Assembly: GCA_965153455.1 (NCBI GenBank) | Contig: OZ234495.1 | Coordinates: forward strand, 9,668,875 to 9,732,874 | Source: Sphagnum compactum | Lineage: Eukaryota > Bryophyta > Sphagnopsida > Sphagnales | Length of the DNA: 64,000 nucleotides | Reading direction: 5' to 3' | Part shown: piece by piece, positions 20,640 to 33,450 of the stretch | Layout of the letters: every line of letters starts with the position of its first letter | Position numbering within the stretch: position 1 is the stretch's first letter | The notes under the pieces: generated by a model | Database searches by the model: none | The model's input: the letters and a program-made list of their open reading frames with translations, nothing else | What the model was told of the DNA's origin: nothing | Program-made: the position numbers and the translations under genes

Positions 20640-21360
20640 CATATAAAAGAAATTTTAAATGAAATATTTTTAAACTTGTTACTAAAAATACTTATATTTT
20701 CTCTAATGCATCACATGTTTTATGTTAATACTTTTCAAATAACTATGATTTTGTTAAAAGTGTAAAACTTTTGCTAAATTTTGCATTTTGTCTTAAAAAT
20801 TTATCATAATTCCAATTCCTTCAAATATATGTTAGAGTTTTTGATTTTTAGTTTTTTTTATCATAAGCTATAATTTTGTTTTGTATGTCATGTGTATTAC
20901 ACACCATTTACATGTTGTAAAGGACTTTTGAACTTTTGCGATTATAAAAATACATACATTGAATTTTTGGAAAAATTCAAATTCCATAAATTTTTACTTA
21001 TGAATGCTTTTTGAGTGTGGATAATAGGTTAATATCTTATAACTTTTTTATCATAACAAATTCTTTATTAAGAAAGTCCTTGGCATAGTCCTTTGTAAAA
21101 TGTAATGCTTTTGATGTAATTGTTTTTAAAGTTCAAAAGTCCTTTTATTAAATTAAAACCCAAAAATAATTTAAATGATTTTTTCATTTGAATTCCTAGA
21201 CATTCATATTATTCATTTAGCACAACTTCCCATGATTAGCATGACATTAAAGTGGCACCACATAAATATTTGTAACAAAATTGAAATTTTTTTTGGTCAT
21301 TCGACATTTTTTAGCTCGTTTGACTATGATCACACCCACAAATGATTTGCAACCTGTTTT
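20640..21360 (+). repeat. Dispersed AT-rich repeat B, copy 1
   Basis: It shares an ordered series of landmarks with 30280-31000: ACA(C)CATTTA.ATG then GACTTTTGAACTTTT, a TTTTTCATTTGAATTC.TAGACAT block, GATTAGCATGACAT, TTGGTCATTC..CATTTTTTA, and TGATCACACCCA.AAATG. Spacing is similar over ~700 bp, so the two are diverged copies of one element. No ORF is seen. Confidence 0.5.
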
Positions 21361-22499
21361 TGGGATGATGAAGAGGAATAACAGATGTTAGAGCTGCTCC
21401 ATTGCATCCACCTGCTAAAGAGTGTGGAGTGCACTCTCATATTAGGGACTAACGTTTTCTTTTCCTCAGCCTTCCAAACATAAAACAATCATTCAAAATT
21501 TAAACATTAAACAACTGACCTTGACATTAACACTTGACAAGTATTAAACCTAAAAACACTACCTGGTTTTACAATTATTTAAACACTCAAGCTGAAACCT
21601 CATGATTTAGACACACCCCTAACTCTATTTTTTGTTGGTTCAATAAAAACTAAAAGCTTCAAGACCATAAAAAGCAAAAGACACCCATTCACACAACTTT
21701 CGACCCTTGATTATGTTGTTTTTAAAATATAAACACATGTAGCATGCCCCAAAAATCCATAGTTCTTTAAACACTAAAACAGACACATCCCGGCTGATTG
21801 ATTTTATTAGTTCTTTCAAGCTTCATGACCAAAAGAAAAATACAAACTTTAGGATAGTGCCAAGACACCATGGAAACCATTAAAATTCTAGACGACCATG
21901 GAAATCATGAGGATAGTGGGACAACAACCTGGATATCAAGACTCTGGGACACACATGGTAAGAGTGGGACACCATGGAAATCATGAGGATAGTGGGACAG
22001 CCGCATGAAAATTAGGACTGTGAGACACACATAGTTACAGCTCGAAACAACATGAAATCAAGACAATGCCACACCATGGAAACATGTCTAATGCACAAGT
22101 TCAATTGTTTTGATATTGGCAATAGCACCACCAACACACCCCTAAAATGAAGTTGCAACATATGAAAATAACAAAAAGAGCAGTGCATTGATCATTCTAT
22201 TGAAGCTTTGGAAATGCAATATTGCTTCAAATTTTGTACATCCCTTCTCATCATTCAGGCACTCTATAACTTGTTAATTTCTTGGGAACCCTAAATTACT
22301 ACACAAAACAAACATTCTCAACATCAAAAAGTGGTTAGTGGTTAGTATAAATTAAAGCAATGTAAATGCATGGAACTAATAAACAATAAACAAACCAAAA
22401 AATATATCATTTTACCTCCCACCTTTGAACTTCTATGGAACTGTCAACATTTCACCATAGACCTCTTCTGCATTCTGCACCCTTCAACACAACACCTAA
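21361..22499. other. Unassigned sequence with a small tandem repeat
   Basis: At about 21890-22060 a ~75-bp unit containing ACCATGGAAATCATGAGGAT and GGGACACACAT is present twice with a partial third copy. Otherwise nothing is recognised. The 3' end of the minus-strand hAT relic follows. Confidence 0.4.
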
Positions 22500-22936
22500 T
22501 TAATCCTCTTCAAATAAAATAGATTCTAAAAATAGTTCCCCATTCTTTTCAAGAAGAACATCTTCAAAATCAAAATATTCTTCCATAGACTTGACCAATG
22601 GACCAAACACACATCCCAATTTAGGGTCATCAGGCCAATTTCTCATGATCAAAATGAGCTTGTCCAAATTCTCAATGCCAAGACAATAATGCCTCAAACC
22701 TGTGATAATTTCGGCCATACTGAAATCCTTTTAGTTTCAATGTACAAACCTATAATTCCCAAAATTTGTTTTGCCAAAAAATTTATATTTGAGAATTGTT
22801 GTTCATGTTTTGCCCACCAGTTGAAAGAACTGAAAGTTTCAATTGACACTATAGTCTGTCTATAAAGTGACAATTTAGCTCTGAGAAGCCCCATGGTAGT
22901 TTTTTTAGTTGAAGTCATTGATCCAAAAACACCCAA
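22500..22936 (-). pseudogene. hAT transposase relic 2 (C-terminal dimerisation region)
   Basis: On the minus strand the text WWAKHEQQFSNINFLAKQIL, GIIGLYIETKRIS, then after a frameshift ITGLRHYCLGIENLDKLILI and MRNWPDDPKLGC matches the hAT C-terminal dimerisation domain (usual form LLAKQILGI.GSQIE.ER.F). The conserved GS is GL here. About 70 further C-terminal residues are acidic (EEYFDFEDVLLEK) and end in a stop at 22500. It lies 2 kb from hAT relic 1 but on the opposite strand, so it is a separate copy. Confidence 0.75.
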
Positions 22937-23174
22937 TTTTTATATTAGTTTTCATGCCCATGCCCGAGTTCTTGACCGCTGGGCATGTTACTTTTGAAAA
23001 AATGTTACACATGCCCTGATGTAAAAATTAAAATTATTGTATGTCCATGTCCACATGGCCTAGATTTACTACAATCTAAATAAGCCCGGGCCCGCATGGC
23101 TTTCCACATTACATTTTTAAAAATTTACCTGCATGTAGGGTATCTCTAAAAGATACCCTACACAACACTGGATT
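22937..23174. other. Short unassigned spacer
   Basis: CATGCCC/GGGCATG words alternate (22955-23100), and GGGTATCT..AGATACCC at about 23138-23160 can form a hairpin. No gene is recognised. Confidence 0.35.
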
Positions 23175-23465
23175 CCGGTTCCCTAGTGGAACCATGGTGG
23201 CTAGCTCAGTTACTTTTTTTCTACCTACCTACTAACAATCCACAAGCAGGTTGTTAGTAGGTAGTAGTAAAAACAGCCATTAGCTATGTATAAACCATCT
23301 ACTTACCCAGAAGTTGACTATTTTCCTACCTACCTGCCTATATATGAGACCTATTTCCTACGGAACTGGTTACCAAGATGAAGCCACATATTAACTCAAT
23401 TGAGGTTCATCCACATCTGAGTAATAACGGACATCCAGTGGATGGTGCGCTGGTGGGTGCTGCTA
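23175..23465 (+). repeat. Dispersed repeat family A, copy 3
   Basis: The clearest copy: GGTTCCCTAG, ATGGTGGCTAGCTCAGTTAC, a T-run, CTACCTACCTACTA, CCTACCTACCTGCC, GGTTACCAAGATGAAGCC, CAATTGAGGTTCATCCACAT, GTGGATGGTGCGCTGGTGGG. The TAGCTCAGTT and GGTTCATCC words recall RNA polymerase III A and B boxes, but they lie ~190 bp apart with a T-run between them. Confidence 0.6.
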
Positions 23466-24236
23466 ATTCACTGTGGCCCTCAAAGAAATCAGGGTTTTCT
23501 TGTGTGGCAGATTTTCGCCTCTTTTTGACTTGAAAATGTGTTTTTGACTTTGAGCTACTATGCCCATGGTTTTCAATGAAAAAAATGACACAAATTTGCC
23601 CGGATCTGGGAAATAAAGGCGCAACAAAACAAATCGCCAGATTTCTACAACAGGTTCCAGAAGATAGCCAAATTATGGAAGGATGTAAAGAATTTTAACT
23701 CTCATATTTAGTCCACTAGCCAAATTTGGCTAAATTATCTTTAAAGAGATGACCTCCACTTTGGCTACATCACAGAATATGGAAAAAAAAAAAAAAAAAT
23801 CAAAATTTAAAACAAAATACTGGCACCCATCAAACCCAAATACAATGTCAAAATGATGCTGACAAAAGTTAATTTCACTCGAAAGAATCGCACCACAGAG
23901 TTCAGATTAGAATAGAAACTACAGAAACTAGAAAGGAATCAAGCAAGTGAAGCCCCTCTGTGTGAGAATATAGGCGACAAAGCCGGGAATCAAATAAACA
24001 AAATTTCTCTGTACATAGTGGCAGACCTCTGTGAGATCAATGAACTAAGAACAAGAGATCTATCAAGCTCTAGCCCTATTCAAGGATCCTATATTCAATG
24101 TCATGCAAATATGCCTGATTATTAAAGTCCAATCAACAATGGAGTAGCAGGAGTACTCAGCTCAGTCTGATATTTCATTGAATGGTGAGCTTGATCCTTA
24201 CAAGAAATGGCAGAGCTACTAAAACTCTATGATCAG
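23466..24236. other. Unassigned sequence
   Basis: No feature beyond an A-run at about 23780-23800. Confidence 0.4.
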
Positions 24237-24237
24237 A

Positions 24238-24280
<43 letters not shown>
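24237..24280. repeat. (TA)n(TG)n microsatellite
   Basis: A short TA run passes directly into about 15 TG dinucleotides. Confidence 0.95.
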
Positions 24281-24282
<2 letters not shown>

Positions 24283-24536
24283 GGGTAGGAAAACATTAAA
24301 CTATTTCTAGTGTTACTGATTGCAGTCTGAATGCTCGAAAGTAAATAAAGAAGGTCGAAAGACAAGTACAGTCTATGGCTGGCCTGGCATTTACATGCTA
24401 AGATGAGAGAGATCATCAACAGTTTTAAGCTGTTACTACTTAGATGTATGTAGCTGTTACTAGAAATGAATGTTGGAATCTCTGGTGAACTGAAACTAAA
24501 ACTATTCAACAATATCAATCAAGAAGAAGCAGATTT

Positions 24537-24850
24537 GTAGATGTAGAAGAAGACCAGAAGAAGAAGAAGAGGCCTGAATATGATTGACAACAATAGATCT
24601 GAAACAACTTGGAACCAGCCACTTGAAGAACGTCCATTAGTAGATGTAGAAGAAGATTGAGAAGAAGATGGAAGAACAGCGAGCATATAATCTGGGACAA
24701 TCTAGAACTATGCATCTAAGAATCCATGCATTAGTAGCTGTAGAAGAAGACTAGTAAGAAGCTGCAGATGATGAAGAGGAAAGAGAACAACAGATCATCT
24801 GCACAATAATCTAGAACCATGGCATCTAAGAAGTTCTAAGCATTTGTTAC
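24537..24850 (+). repeat. ~100-bp minisatellite, three units
   Basis: Units start GTAGATGTAGAAGAAGACC (24537), GTAGATGTAGAAGAAGATT (24640) and GTAGCTGTAGAAGAAGACT (24734). Each continues through GAAGAAG-rich text, CAAT(C)TAGAAC and CATCTAAGAA. The period is 94-115 bp and the units are diverged. No protein is recognised on either strand. Confidence 0.7.
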
Positions 24851-25845
24851 AGGTCTGGATCAAGAAGAGTAGTAAGACGAAGAGTCTAGAGAGAGAATCA
24901 AAGTTCTCTAGGGCCGGCAGTAACTTAGTCATGACTAGAAGAGAGCTCAGAGGATTTGATTCCAACAGGCTAGCCGGGCATTCTAGACAGTAGTGTTGTT
25001 GTTATGAGCGCCTAATGATCACCTGGATAGATCAGGAACAGTACTAGTAAATGATCCAGACATGATCTGGGGAACCAAGGTAGCCTCTAGCCATGTTTGA
25101 GCTGATCCTTTTTCTGTGCTGGAATCATGAACTTGCAAATCTTACAACTTAATGACCAGACCCTAGCTAGCTTTTGTTTTTTGGGAGTATAACTGGGCTC
25201 TATTATATTTTTCCTTCAGCAAACTACTGAATCCTGATCATGTTATAAATTACCTGACGAGGTCAACCGGGTCGGCCCATGTAGTCGAGGTCCAAGGATG
25301 ATATGGATTGATTACAGGATCTTCATTTTGTACTAGTAATCTGATTGTACTGTAGATTGGGTTTTTCTGTGTGTGTTTCTTTATTGTCTATGAACAGTCT
25401 AGTACTCCCTGGGTGGGGTACAGTAATATGTGGCCCAGGGCATGTGGTGGGTGAAGGAAACTAGCTAGCAGAGCTTTGGTTCTGTACTGAGGCAGGATTC
25501 ATGACTTAATCCTCCTCCTTCTTCTTCTTTGCGAGCTCCTGCTGCTGCTTCGGTGGTGATCAGATCAGATCAGATCAGACATGGCTTTTCGCATTTGTCT
25601 TCCTTTGAAGATTCAGTACATATGTTGATCATGATCCCACAGATCCGGACAGTGGCATTCCTTTTTGCAAATTCTTCACAAACCCTAATTCACAATCCAC
25701 GCACTTCTTAAGTTAATCTCAAATCATCCTTCACAAATTGTTCGCACTAGATCTTAAAGCTAGAAACAATTCACTGCCAAAACATGAAGTCTGTAACTAC
25801 AAGGGTTTTATTTCTAAAACCTTGTAGAGGACTGTGACTGTGGTT
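24851..25845. other. Unassigned sequence
   Basis: Less AT-rich than average. It contains a GATCA pentanucleotide run at about 25558-25580. A frame at 25529-25711 (+) overlaps this run and shows no domain. No gene is called. Confidence 0.4.
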
Positions 25846-25943
25846 TTCTAGAACCTTCTAGAATACAGCAGCTAGACCTGGTAATTAACTGGGTTTTTCT
25901 AGAACCTTCTAGAACACAGTACTCAGGAGTGTTCTAGAATTTC
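25846..25943. promoter_or_regulatory. Cluster of heat-shock-element-like motifs
   Basis: TTCTAGAACCTTCTAGAA occurs twice, at 25846-25863 and 25897-25914, 51 bp apart. Each is four alternating TTC/GAA units with 2-nt spacers, matching the heat shock factor consensus (nGAAnnTTCnnGAAn). A third, shorter TTCTAGAA lies at 25932-25939. The motifs sit in a short duplicated context (ACTG..GGTTTTT before, ACAG after). No downstream gene is recognised, so function is inference. Confidence 0.45.
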
Positions 25944-28554
25944 ACAGCTTGCATACACCACATAGTTAAACAAAAACTTTGATGAAATTGTAGTTCTAAA
26001 AACTCAACAAAATTCAACACCTGGAAATACATGTAAAACTTTGCATGTACACATAGTTACAAATTTTACTCATGAGATTGTAACTAAAACTCCACAACTT
26101 TTTAGCAGTCAAGGGTAACCATTAACTATGATCAGTTCTGGAGGCAAACCAGAATAATAAGTAGGCTCATTCACAGAATTGCTTTGGCATTTTATAGCAG
26201 ACTCAAATAAGCTACTAGGAATTGCTTCACCATGTTGTGGCAGATTCAAATAAAGCTTAGACTGATCAGGTAATTGCTCTGTCCATTGGGGAAAGCCAAA
26301 CCAGCAACAGTTAATATAGCAAATGTTGCATCAAGTCCCCCAAAAATGAACTCAGAATTCACAATAACAGCTGGTAATTGCTCCTCAAAATGTGGGACAA
26401 AATGAAAACTACATTTTGTTCCACAATCTTTCCTTACATGCATAGCCAACAAAATCATGAGATCCAATGAATTAATATGATTACAGAATGATGCAGAGGA
26501 GTTCACTATTTCTTGTTGTGACACTTGAAATAAAGAGTGATTTTTTGATATGCTATGAAATAATAGAACATTCAAAAAATCTATCTATTTCATTGAAAAT
26601 TCAAGTAAATTACCAAAAATGATTTTTGAAAAGAAAAATAAATTGGGTAACTAGTTCACACTTGGGTCAACAGTACAAGCTACACTAATATTTCACTGAA
26701 ATTGAAAATATTATAAATATGTTCTCATAATAATTCTGAGCACTCTTATCTGTAAACTATAAATTTTATTTCCTTATGAATTAGTTACGTCCTTTTTTTT
26801 TTGCATGTTGTATAAAGAAAAAGTTCAAAGTGACTTCACCAGGAGAATCGTGAGAGAAAGATCCTCCAACTTTGTGACATGGTTAGATAATTTGACTACA
26901 AATTTTGTTTGATCAAAATAGGAGGCTGGGAATGTACAACAAGAAGGGTCTCTGGTTGTCACCCACAAAGTAGTTTACCAGTTCAAGTCAAAATTGTATC
27001 CCAATAACATTGCTAACTTATGACACCTCTTCCCCCTCTAGTCAGAGCCATAAAAAGAAGTCTTTAGTGTTACCACTGATTTGTTTTATTGCAATAAAGT
27101 TTGACAGTTTAAGAGATATCAAACTGCAACAACCTTCTCAAGGTAAAGATAAAATCCCAATTTTAATGTCAATCCCAATTTTATCTTTCCCTTGTTCAGT
27201 CAAGCATCTAAGCTTGAGGCATATAGCAAGGCCTACTACATTAAGAGTGGTCATTGAGCCTCTTTGCACTTTGAAACATACTCTTTAAAGGCAAAATATG
27301 CCAATGACCTTTAGTGGTGAACTTTTTGCTGCTTTGTGAAAGGCTCTTGCGAAGAACTTGAAATACATTTTTTTATGGAAGGTATTAAATGTGTTTTCCC
27401 AGCAAAGATTGTCAAAGTTTGGTTTTGAAAGGTTTGGAATGCTTGCTTCCCATACATGTCTTCTGCTGGCTTGATGATTGTTTTTGCGGAAAAACAAATT
27501 ACTGTTGCAACCATGATTAGATTAAATTATCTGAGCTCTTTTTAAATTACTACTTTTCAAGTGAAGAGTTGGGGATCAGTCTGAAACTCCACAATATTGT
27601 GAAGGCAGACGTTTAGTCATTCATCATCAGATTTTGAATTGGGATCTCAAGTTCATTCCAATCTTTCCACCTGATTGAAATCCATGAGGGATCTTCAAAG
27701 TAGCTGGAATTAAATTGCTCATTTTCGGATTTCTTCAAGGCCCAGGTAGAAGCTCATCCACCAGCAAAAAATAACGGTTTGGTAGCATTTGTAGCACTTA
27801 GTGTCAAATGCAAATTCAATTGGGAAATATTTGGACTAAGTGAACATGTGAAAATTTCAAGGACATGGAGTTCAATGTCTCCCCTCAGCCTTCCTCTTTC
27901 ACTCTTTCCTTATTTAGAACTTAATTTCCTTTTTACAAGTTAATTTCAATTAAATTAAATGAATAGAAATGAACTAAATTCTTTTGCAAAACATGTGACA
28001 ACTATGATAACCAAAATGATATTTTGCTTTCTTTCCTAAAACCATGAAAAATGAATAGCAACCCTCATTTAAGGCAATTACTAATGACCAACTCATGCTT
28101 GAAGTGCAGTTATAAAATATTTCTCTGTGTTTGGCACAATGGCTTCACTTTGCTCATTCTTCGTCATGGGTTTGCTTTTTAGTTTAATCTCAAAAAATAA
28201 TCATTCAAAGAAACAACTTCTATATCAGTAGATAGAGCTCAAAGGTACAAATTGTAAGCCCTCCAATATATATATTGTATAAAGAATATAATATCATATG
28301 TCTTTATGGAGGAAAATCCAAAAATTGTACAGAAAATTTACAAATACAGCTGTCATGTTCATTTCAAGCCATATCCATATATCCATACCCCAAAGGCTGC
28401 TTACTTAAACTAGAGAGGACAAGTCCGGAAGACAAAGCACCAATAGTATTGATAATAAAACCAAGAACTCTTGGGGTAAGGGGGCCTGGGGGTGATATCG
28501 ATTGTTGTCAACCCACACCTGGATTCAAAGCCCACTTCAAAGTGGTCACTAAAA
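25944..28554. other. Unassigned sequence
   Basis: Anonymous frames at 26246-26575 (-), 27010-27288 (+) and 27311-27514 (-) have no recognisable domain and no supporting context. I do not call them genes. Confidence 0.4.
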
Positions 28555-28580
28555 TTAGGGTTTAGGGTTTAGAGTTTAGA
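28555..28580 (+). repeat. Short interstitial telomere-like motif
   Basis: TTAGGGTTTAGGGTTTAGAG: two full TTTAGGG-type units and decayed neighbours. This is the plant telomere repeat, and also common as a short genomic motif. Confidence 0.5.
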
Positions 28581-30279
28581 GACATGTGACCAAAAACATC
28601 TGGACGTGTCACAAGTTGTATTTATGGCTGCGATTTGCAATTCTTAGCAATGATACCAGTGGTGCAATTTGTGACAACCATCTGAAGCTGACAATTACCA
28701 TGGACACATGTGGCGAATGCAGGGCATGTAAGGGGCACATGCCCTCTCTCCTGTGTTGTTGATGCAACACCCTGAAGTGGATGCCCAGCACTATCAAACA
28801 ATTCACGCGAACATTAAAAAATGTAGAATGTGTTATGAAAGTCTCACCACAAAATGGTTTGCCAAAGGAGACCAAACACTCTAACTTTTGACCCACAGAT
28901 ATAAGAATTTGAAAAAAAAAACACCCCTCCTTTCTTATATTCTCAAAGTGTTGGAGTTGCTAATCCTCTAGAGGTTTGTTGAGGGTGCTAGTTCTTTGTT
29001 TGCAAGGGATAAAACCAATAATTATGGTGACTAAAAACACCGCATTCAACAAAAGTTTGTAGGAAGCATTCCAACGTGAAACCCAAGGTCCAGAGTGTAA
29101 TGCCCACACTAAAGTGCTTATTTCTAGCATAACAAATGAGGAGTGCAACGACTTCTTATGTTGGAATTCCTCTTGTAGCAAGATCTTAGGCTATTGTTGC
29201 AATGAGACCTTACATTGTCTCCTTATAGAAAAACTCCCTAGGGGCTTCAAGAATGGTAGACATTTTTGCTGAGTGGGGTACTCTAAATTAACAAAGGGGT
29301 AATTCTCCCAAGGCCATTACATAGTGTAAAAACAACCCACCCATGGCCCTAAGTGGGTTGGGCGGATTTTTATTAGGACCGACCCAACTTTGGTCACCAG
29401 CCTATCAAAAGGCTTATGGTCTCCTGATAACTTGCATGTATGAAGGCTATGTACCTATGCTCAACTAATTTTATAAGTTGTGACATCTGTGAAAAAGGGG
29501 GGTAGTTAGGTTGTATAAAGATAATTCATTGCCCACGCAATCAAAGGTTATATAACTCAACCTCCCATCACCACGACCAATCTATTGCAAGTCGTCGATT
29601 TTTGACATATAAATATGGCCGACCTATCATGGACATGGAGAGATTTTCACACCTACTTTGAGCTCACTTGATTTCCTGTCACTTCTCCCTTTTTCTTAAT
29701 TTTTTCCCTTCGTACATTTTTAAATCTACGGTGTGTTTTTAAATAAAGCCTTACATGACTTTAATAATAATAAAAGGGAAAAAACAACTTTACCCCTTTG
29801 TGAGAATTAAAATATTTTTATTGTCTTACTAATGAATGGGCTTAGGGTCACTACATATACATATCTTACATCATTATAAAAAATAACTAAATCTCCCATT
29901 TTAGAGGTATGGGACAGTGTTCTTGTTTGCACAAAATTAGAATTAAGATCATTAAATATTGTTTTTAAATTTCAAGAATCATGATAATAGAAGTCACAAT
30001 GTTATCAAAATGATTTGAAAAATGTCATTTGAAAATCAATAGTGTGAATAAATATCTTAATAAAAACATAATCTTGACCAAATGCAACTGAAGTTCAAAG
30101 TATATTTTTTGACCATATATACAAATAATTACATTGTGACATTTGGGTCAAGAATGATACTTGACCAATCTTTTTCATATAGTTTAACGGATAATGTTTT
30201 AGCATGGAAAGTCATCAATGCATGAAAACTCATTAACCAAATTATTGGCCCAAGGGATTTTTATTCTAAAATGGGTTTG
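28581..30279. other. Unassigned sequence
   Basis: Moderate G+C from 28600 to 29640, then strongly AT-rich. Anonymous minus frames at 28609-28896 and 28960-29181 show no domain. The moderate-GC part could be a retroelement LTR or leader, but I found no matching partner. Confidence 0.35.
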
Positions 30280-31000
30280 AAAGTTAACACTAAAAACTTG
30301 AAAGATATATATGAGTGCAAACAAATTTAAAACAAAGATTACATTTTTTTGGTCCAAAAATATGTTTTTCATACAAATGAATTTTTGAAAATGTGTAAAT
30401 TTTTTGTAGATTGTGTTGTGTTTTTAAAAATAATAACAATTTCAAATCATTTTTGAAAATTATTATTTTATTTTATTGCCTAATAAACTATAAATTTTTA
30501 AACACATCATGTACATTATACCCCATTTATATGTGTTAAAAGGTTTTTGAACTTTTAAAAGTTTGGATCAATTTTGAAAAACAATTGAAATTTAGTAAGT
30601 TTTAAAATTCCACATTTTTTAATATATGAATTTTTTTTAGGAGTGATGAATAAGTTTTTTAATTTTCTTAATTTTTTTCCCATCAAATTTTTATTATTAT
30701 ATGAGTCCTCTTCAAATTCCATTATAAAATTGACCCCTTTTAATGCATTAGGTGTTTGTTTTTAAATGTTTTAAATCATAATTGAAACCTAAAATTTATC
30801 TAATGGATTTTTTATTTGAATTCTTTGACATGCATATGAATGAACAAAAAAAAATTTGTTATGATTGACATGGTTTTAAACGAAGAAATATAAATATTTT
30901 AAATATTTTGATTGGTTTTGTTCATGGTTTAACGTTTTTTATAATTCATTGGATTGTGATTGCACCCATATGAAATTTACAAGTTGAATGTGAAATTCAA
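30280..31000 (+). repeat. Dispersed AT-rich repeat B, copy 2
   Basis: Diverged counterpart of 20640-21360 with the same order of landmarks (CCCCATTTATATGTG, TTTTTGAACTTTT, TTTTTTATTTGAATTC, TTGTTCATGGTTTAACG.TTTTT, TGTGATTGCACCCATATG). Copy 1 follows a hAT relic and this copy precedes one (31627 onward). Confidence 0.5.
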
Positions 31001-31626
31001 ACTTGGTTTCCCTTTTAGATTATTATTTACATTAATCATATTAAGATCCTTTTGTGTTTCTTTCAAGAAATTTGAACATATAATCATAGCCAACCATAAA
31101 TACATACAAATAAATTGTTCCTATTAACCATAGCATGGAATTCATGCAATTTTTGTACAAACCTGTGAAAGTTGGTAAGTTTACCTTCAATCCTCTTGCA
31201 ATGTTTAATGATGGACTTAACTTAAGTGCACATGGAGAAGTTGAAAAAGCAAGGCCTTGATTGGAAACCTCACATCCAAAACTCACTAACATGGGCATTT
31301 ATAAAGGTAAATAACAACCAACCCATAGATCTCCATTCCAACCAAATCATGAGATGAAAAATTTGTCACAATCACATGTGTGGCCTTAAAATTTTGGCAC
31401 TAAATGTTGCAAAGGTTTGAATGCATAACACAAATAAAATGGCATTACTAACATGAAAAAACATGTGGAAGTTCAACATAAATTGTGTTTGCAAAATACT
31501 TGGAACATCTAGCTAGTCACCTTTGATCTCCGCTAATTAGTAAGAGACCCCAATATTACATTGATTGCCATCTCTAGAAATTTTGCTACTAATAACCAAT
31601 TTGCGAAAAAATATGGCACACAAAAA
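31001..31626. other. Unassigned sequence
   Basis: Probably includes the decayed N-terminal part of the following hAT relic, but no BED zinc finger or other motif could be read. Confidence 0.35.
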
Positions 31627-33450
31627 GATTTCTTACATGATGTGATGTTGTATGTCATCAAAAGCTTTCTACCATTGAAAATATCAAAATCCATTTAGTC
31701 CCAAAGGTCAACATATAAATTGTGCCCAAGAGTGGTCTTCCCATGTAAGAAGGTTTTTGTTGAAAAAGTTTTATTAACACTAGTGTAAAATACTTTGCTT
31801 CAATATGTGTAACCCACATTAACCATTTATGTGTCAACCATGTGTACCTTTGATCTTTGGATGTTGAAATTAGAAGCATATGACATGTTTGTTGTGATTG
31901 TAAACTTAATCTTGAAGAATTGGCAGCCCAAGCATGTAACAATAACTTTATTTGAGGCATTTGCTACTACTAGAGCAACTATGACTTTGCAACTCCAATA
32001 GTTACGAGATAAGTTTTCTTTTATTCAAAAGGTTGTGATGCATGTAAAGGATGGAGGGCTTAATTTGAAAACATGTGCATCTACCTTGAATTCTATCGTC
32101 TTTTATAATGGCTTGCTTGGGATGTATAACCTTTTGATGGAGCTTACTTGGGACATGATTTTCAAAAGTCTACCAATGTGTTACTATGAAAGATAAAGTA
32201 GCCTAAGGACTTAGTTATGCATCTATATATCAAATTTATTCAAGTTGACATTCAAAAATGTATTACCTTGCTTAAAAATTTTGGCAAAGTGAAACAAACT
32301 TGGGAGACAACATACATTGATTTTGGGTTGAAGCTTTAAAAAATGAGCATTTTGGTGAAAACCAAATGAATAGAATTTGTTTATCATTTTTCTTTTTCTT
32401 TTTTCCACTTTTGTATTTTCTTTTGTGTTATGTTTTTTATTTTTTTACAAATGAATGAAAATGATTGCAACTTTGTTTTTTTTAATGTTGGGTTTGGGTT
32501 TGTCATTATAAGTTTGTAAAAATTGGGTTTTATTATTTCAAGATGCCTTGACTTTCTATTCAATAATTGCATTATATTATTCTTGACAAATAGTGGTGTT
32601 GCAAAGCCAACCATCTCTAAGCACTTGGGTAATATGTGAGGTTGTCATCAAAGTGTTTTCACCAATAATAATTTGGTGTGTGATGAATTAGAATTGTGGA
32701 TGTTGGCTACTTGGAAACACCTTGAAGTTGTCGTTTCCACATGTTGTGAATTTCATGATGAACTTGCATATTAAACTATTCCGAACAATTTGCCTAATTT
32801 AGATGTACTTATTTATATATAAAAATTTGAAGAATTACAAATTCACATGGAACATCAAGTCCTAAAAGTGTTTCTACCTTTCGTTTCGTTTTTATATGGA
32901 TGTGATTGAAAAAAATGTCGTCAAATGAATTGTCATTGATGTTAGATCCTTTATTTAAAAATGTGTTTAGTTGCATCATATGTAGGTCACAAGAATGCAA
33001 TAAGACTAGATGTTGATTACGATTCACAATTGATATTACTTTTATTGGTTGAATCATTAATGTTAAACTCAATTGAAGAACCTCAGGTGCTAGGTTCTCA
33101 AGTGGATTCCAAGGATTTCTTTCACATTGTCAAAACAAATCCAACCACATTGAAGCATTTTATGTCAAGAAAGCTTAACAAATTATGCCATTATCCCTTG
33201 AATGGGAATCACAAATGTGCCTTGAGTTGGTGGCAAATGACATCACACAAATTCCTAACTATTGCAAAGTTGGCAAAACACATTATGGGCATTCTAGTCT
33301 CCCAAATCAAAATATAAGATTTTTTCCATTGTTAGCATCCTCACATCATTTTACAAATGTTTTTTTCAAACTAAAAATCTTGACAACTAATATTTGTCAA
33401 CAAGAAATAACCATTGGACCTATGCATTGGTTGCTACAAGCATTTTAACT
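31627..33450 (+). pseudogene. hAT transposase relic 3 (most complete)
   Basis: From 31627 a single frame runs ~570 bp with four in-frame TAA/TAG and no shift. It contains DFLHDVMLYVIKSFLPLK, KLCPRVVFPCKKVFVEKVL, MCTFDLWM, AYDMFVVIVNLILKNWQPKH, VTITLFEAFATTRATM, and DKFSFIQKVVMHVKDGGLNL. After a poorly conserved middle it resumes at about 32961 with MCLVASYVGHKNAIRLDVDY and WWQMTSHKFLTIAKLAKHIM then GILVSQIKI, the hAT dimerisation region. The order matches hAT relics 1 and 2. The first TAG stands where related proteins have Trp. It cannot encode an active transposase. Confidence 0.75.

Noticed and set aside
23205-23410. tRNA-derived SINE from TAGCTCAGTT and GGTTCATCC words
   Set aside because: The two box-like words are ~190 bp apart and a T-run that would terminate RNA polymerase III lies between them.
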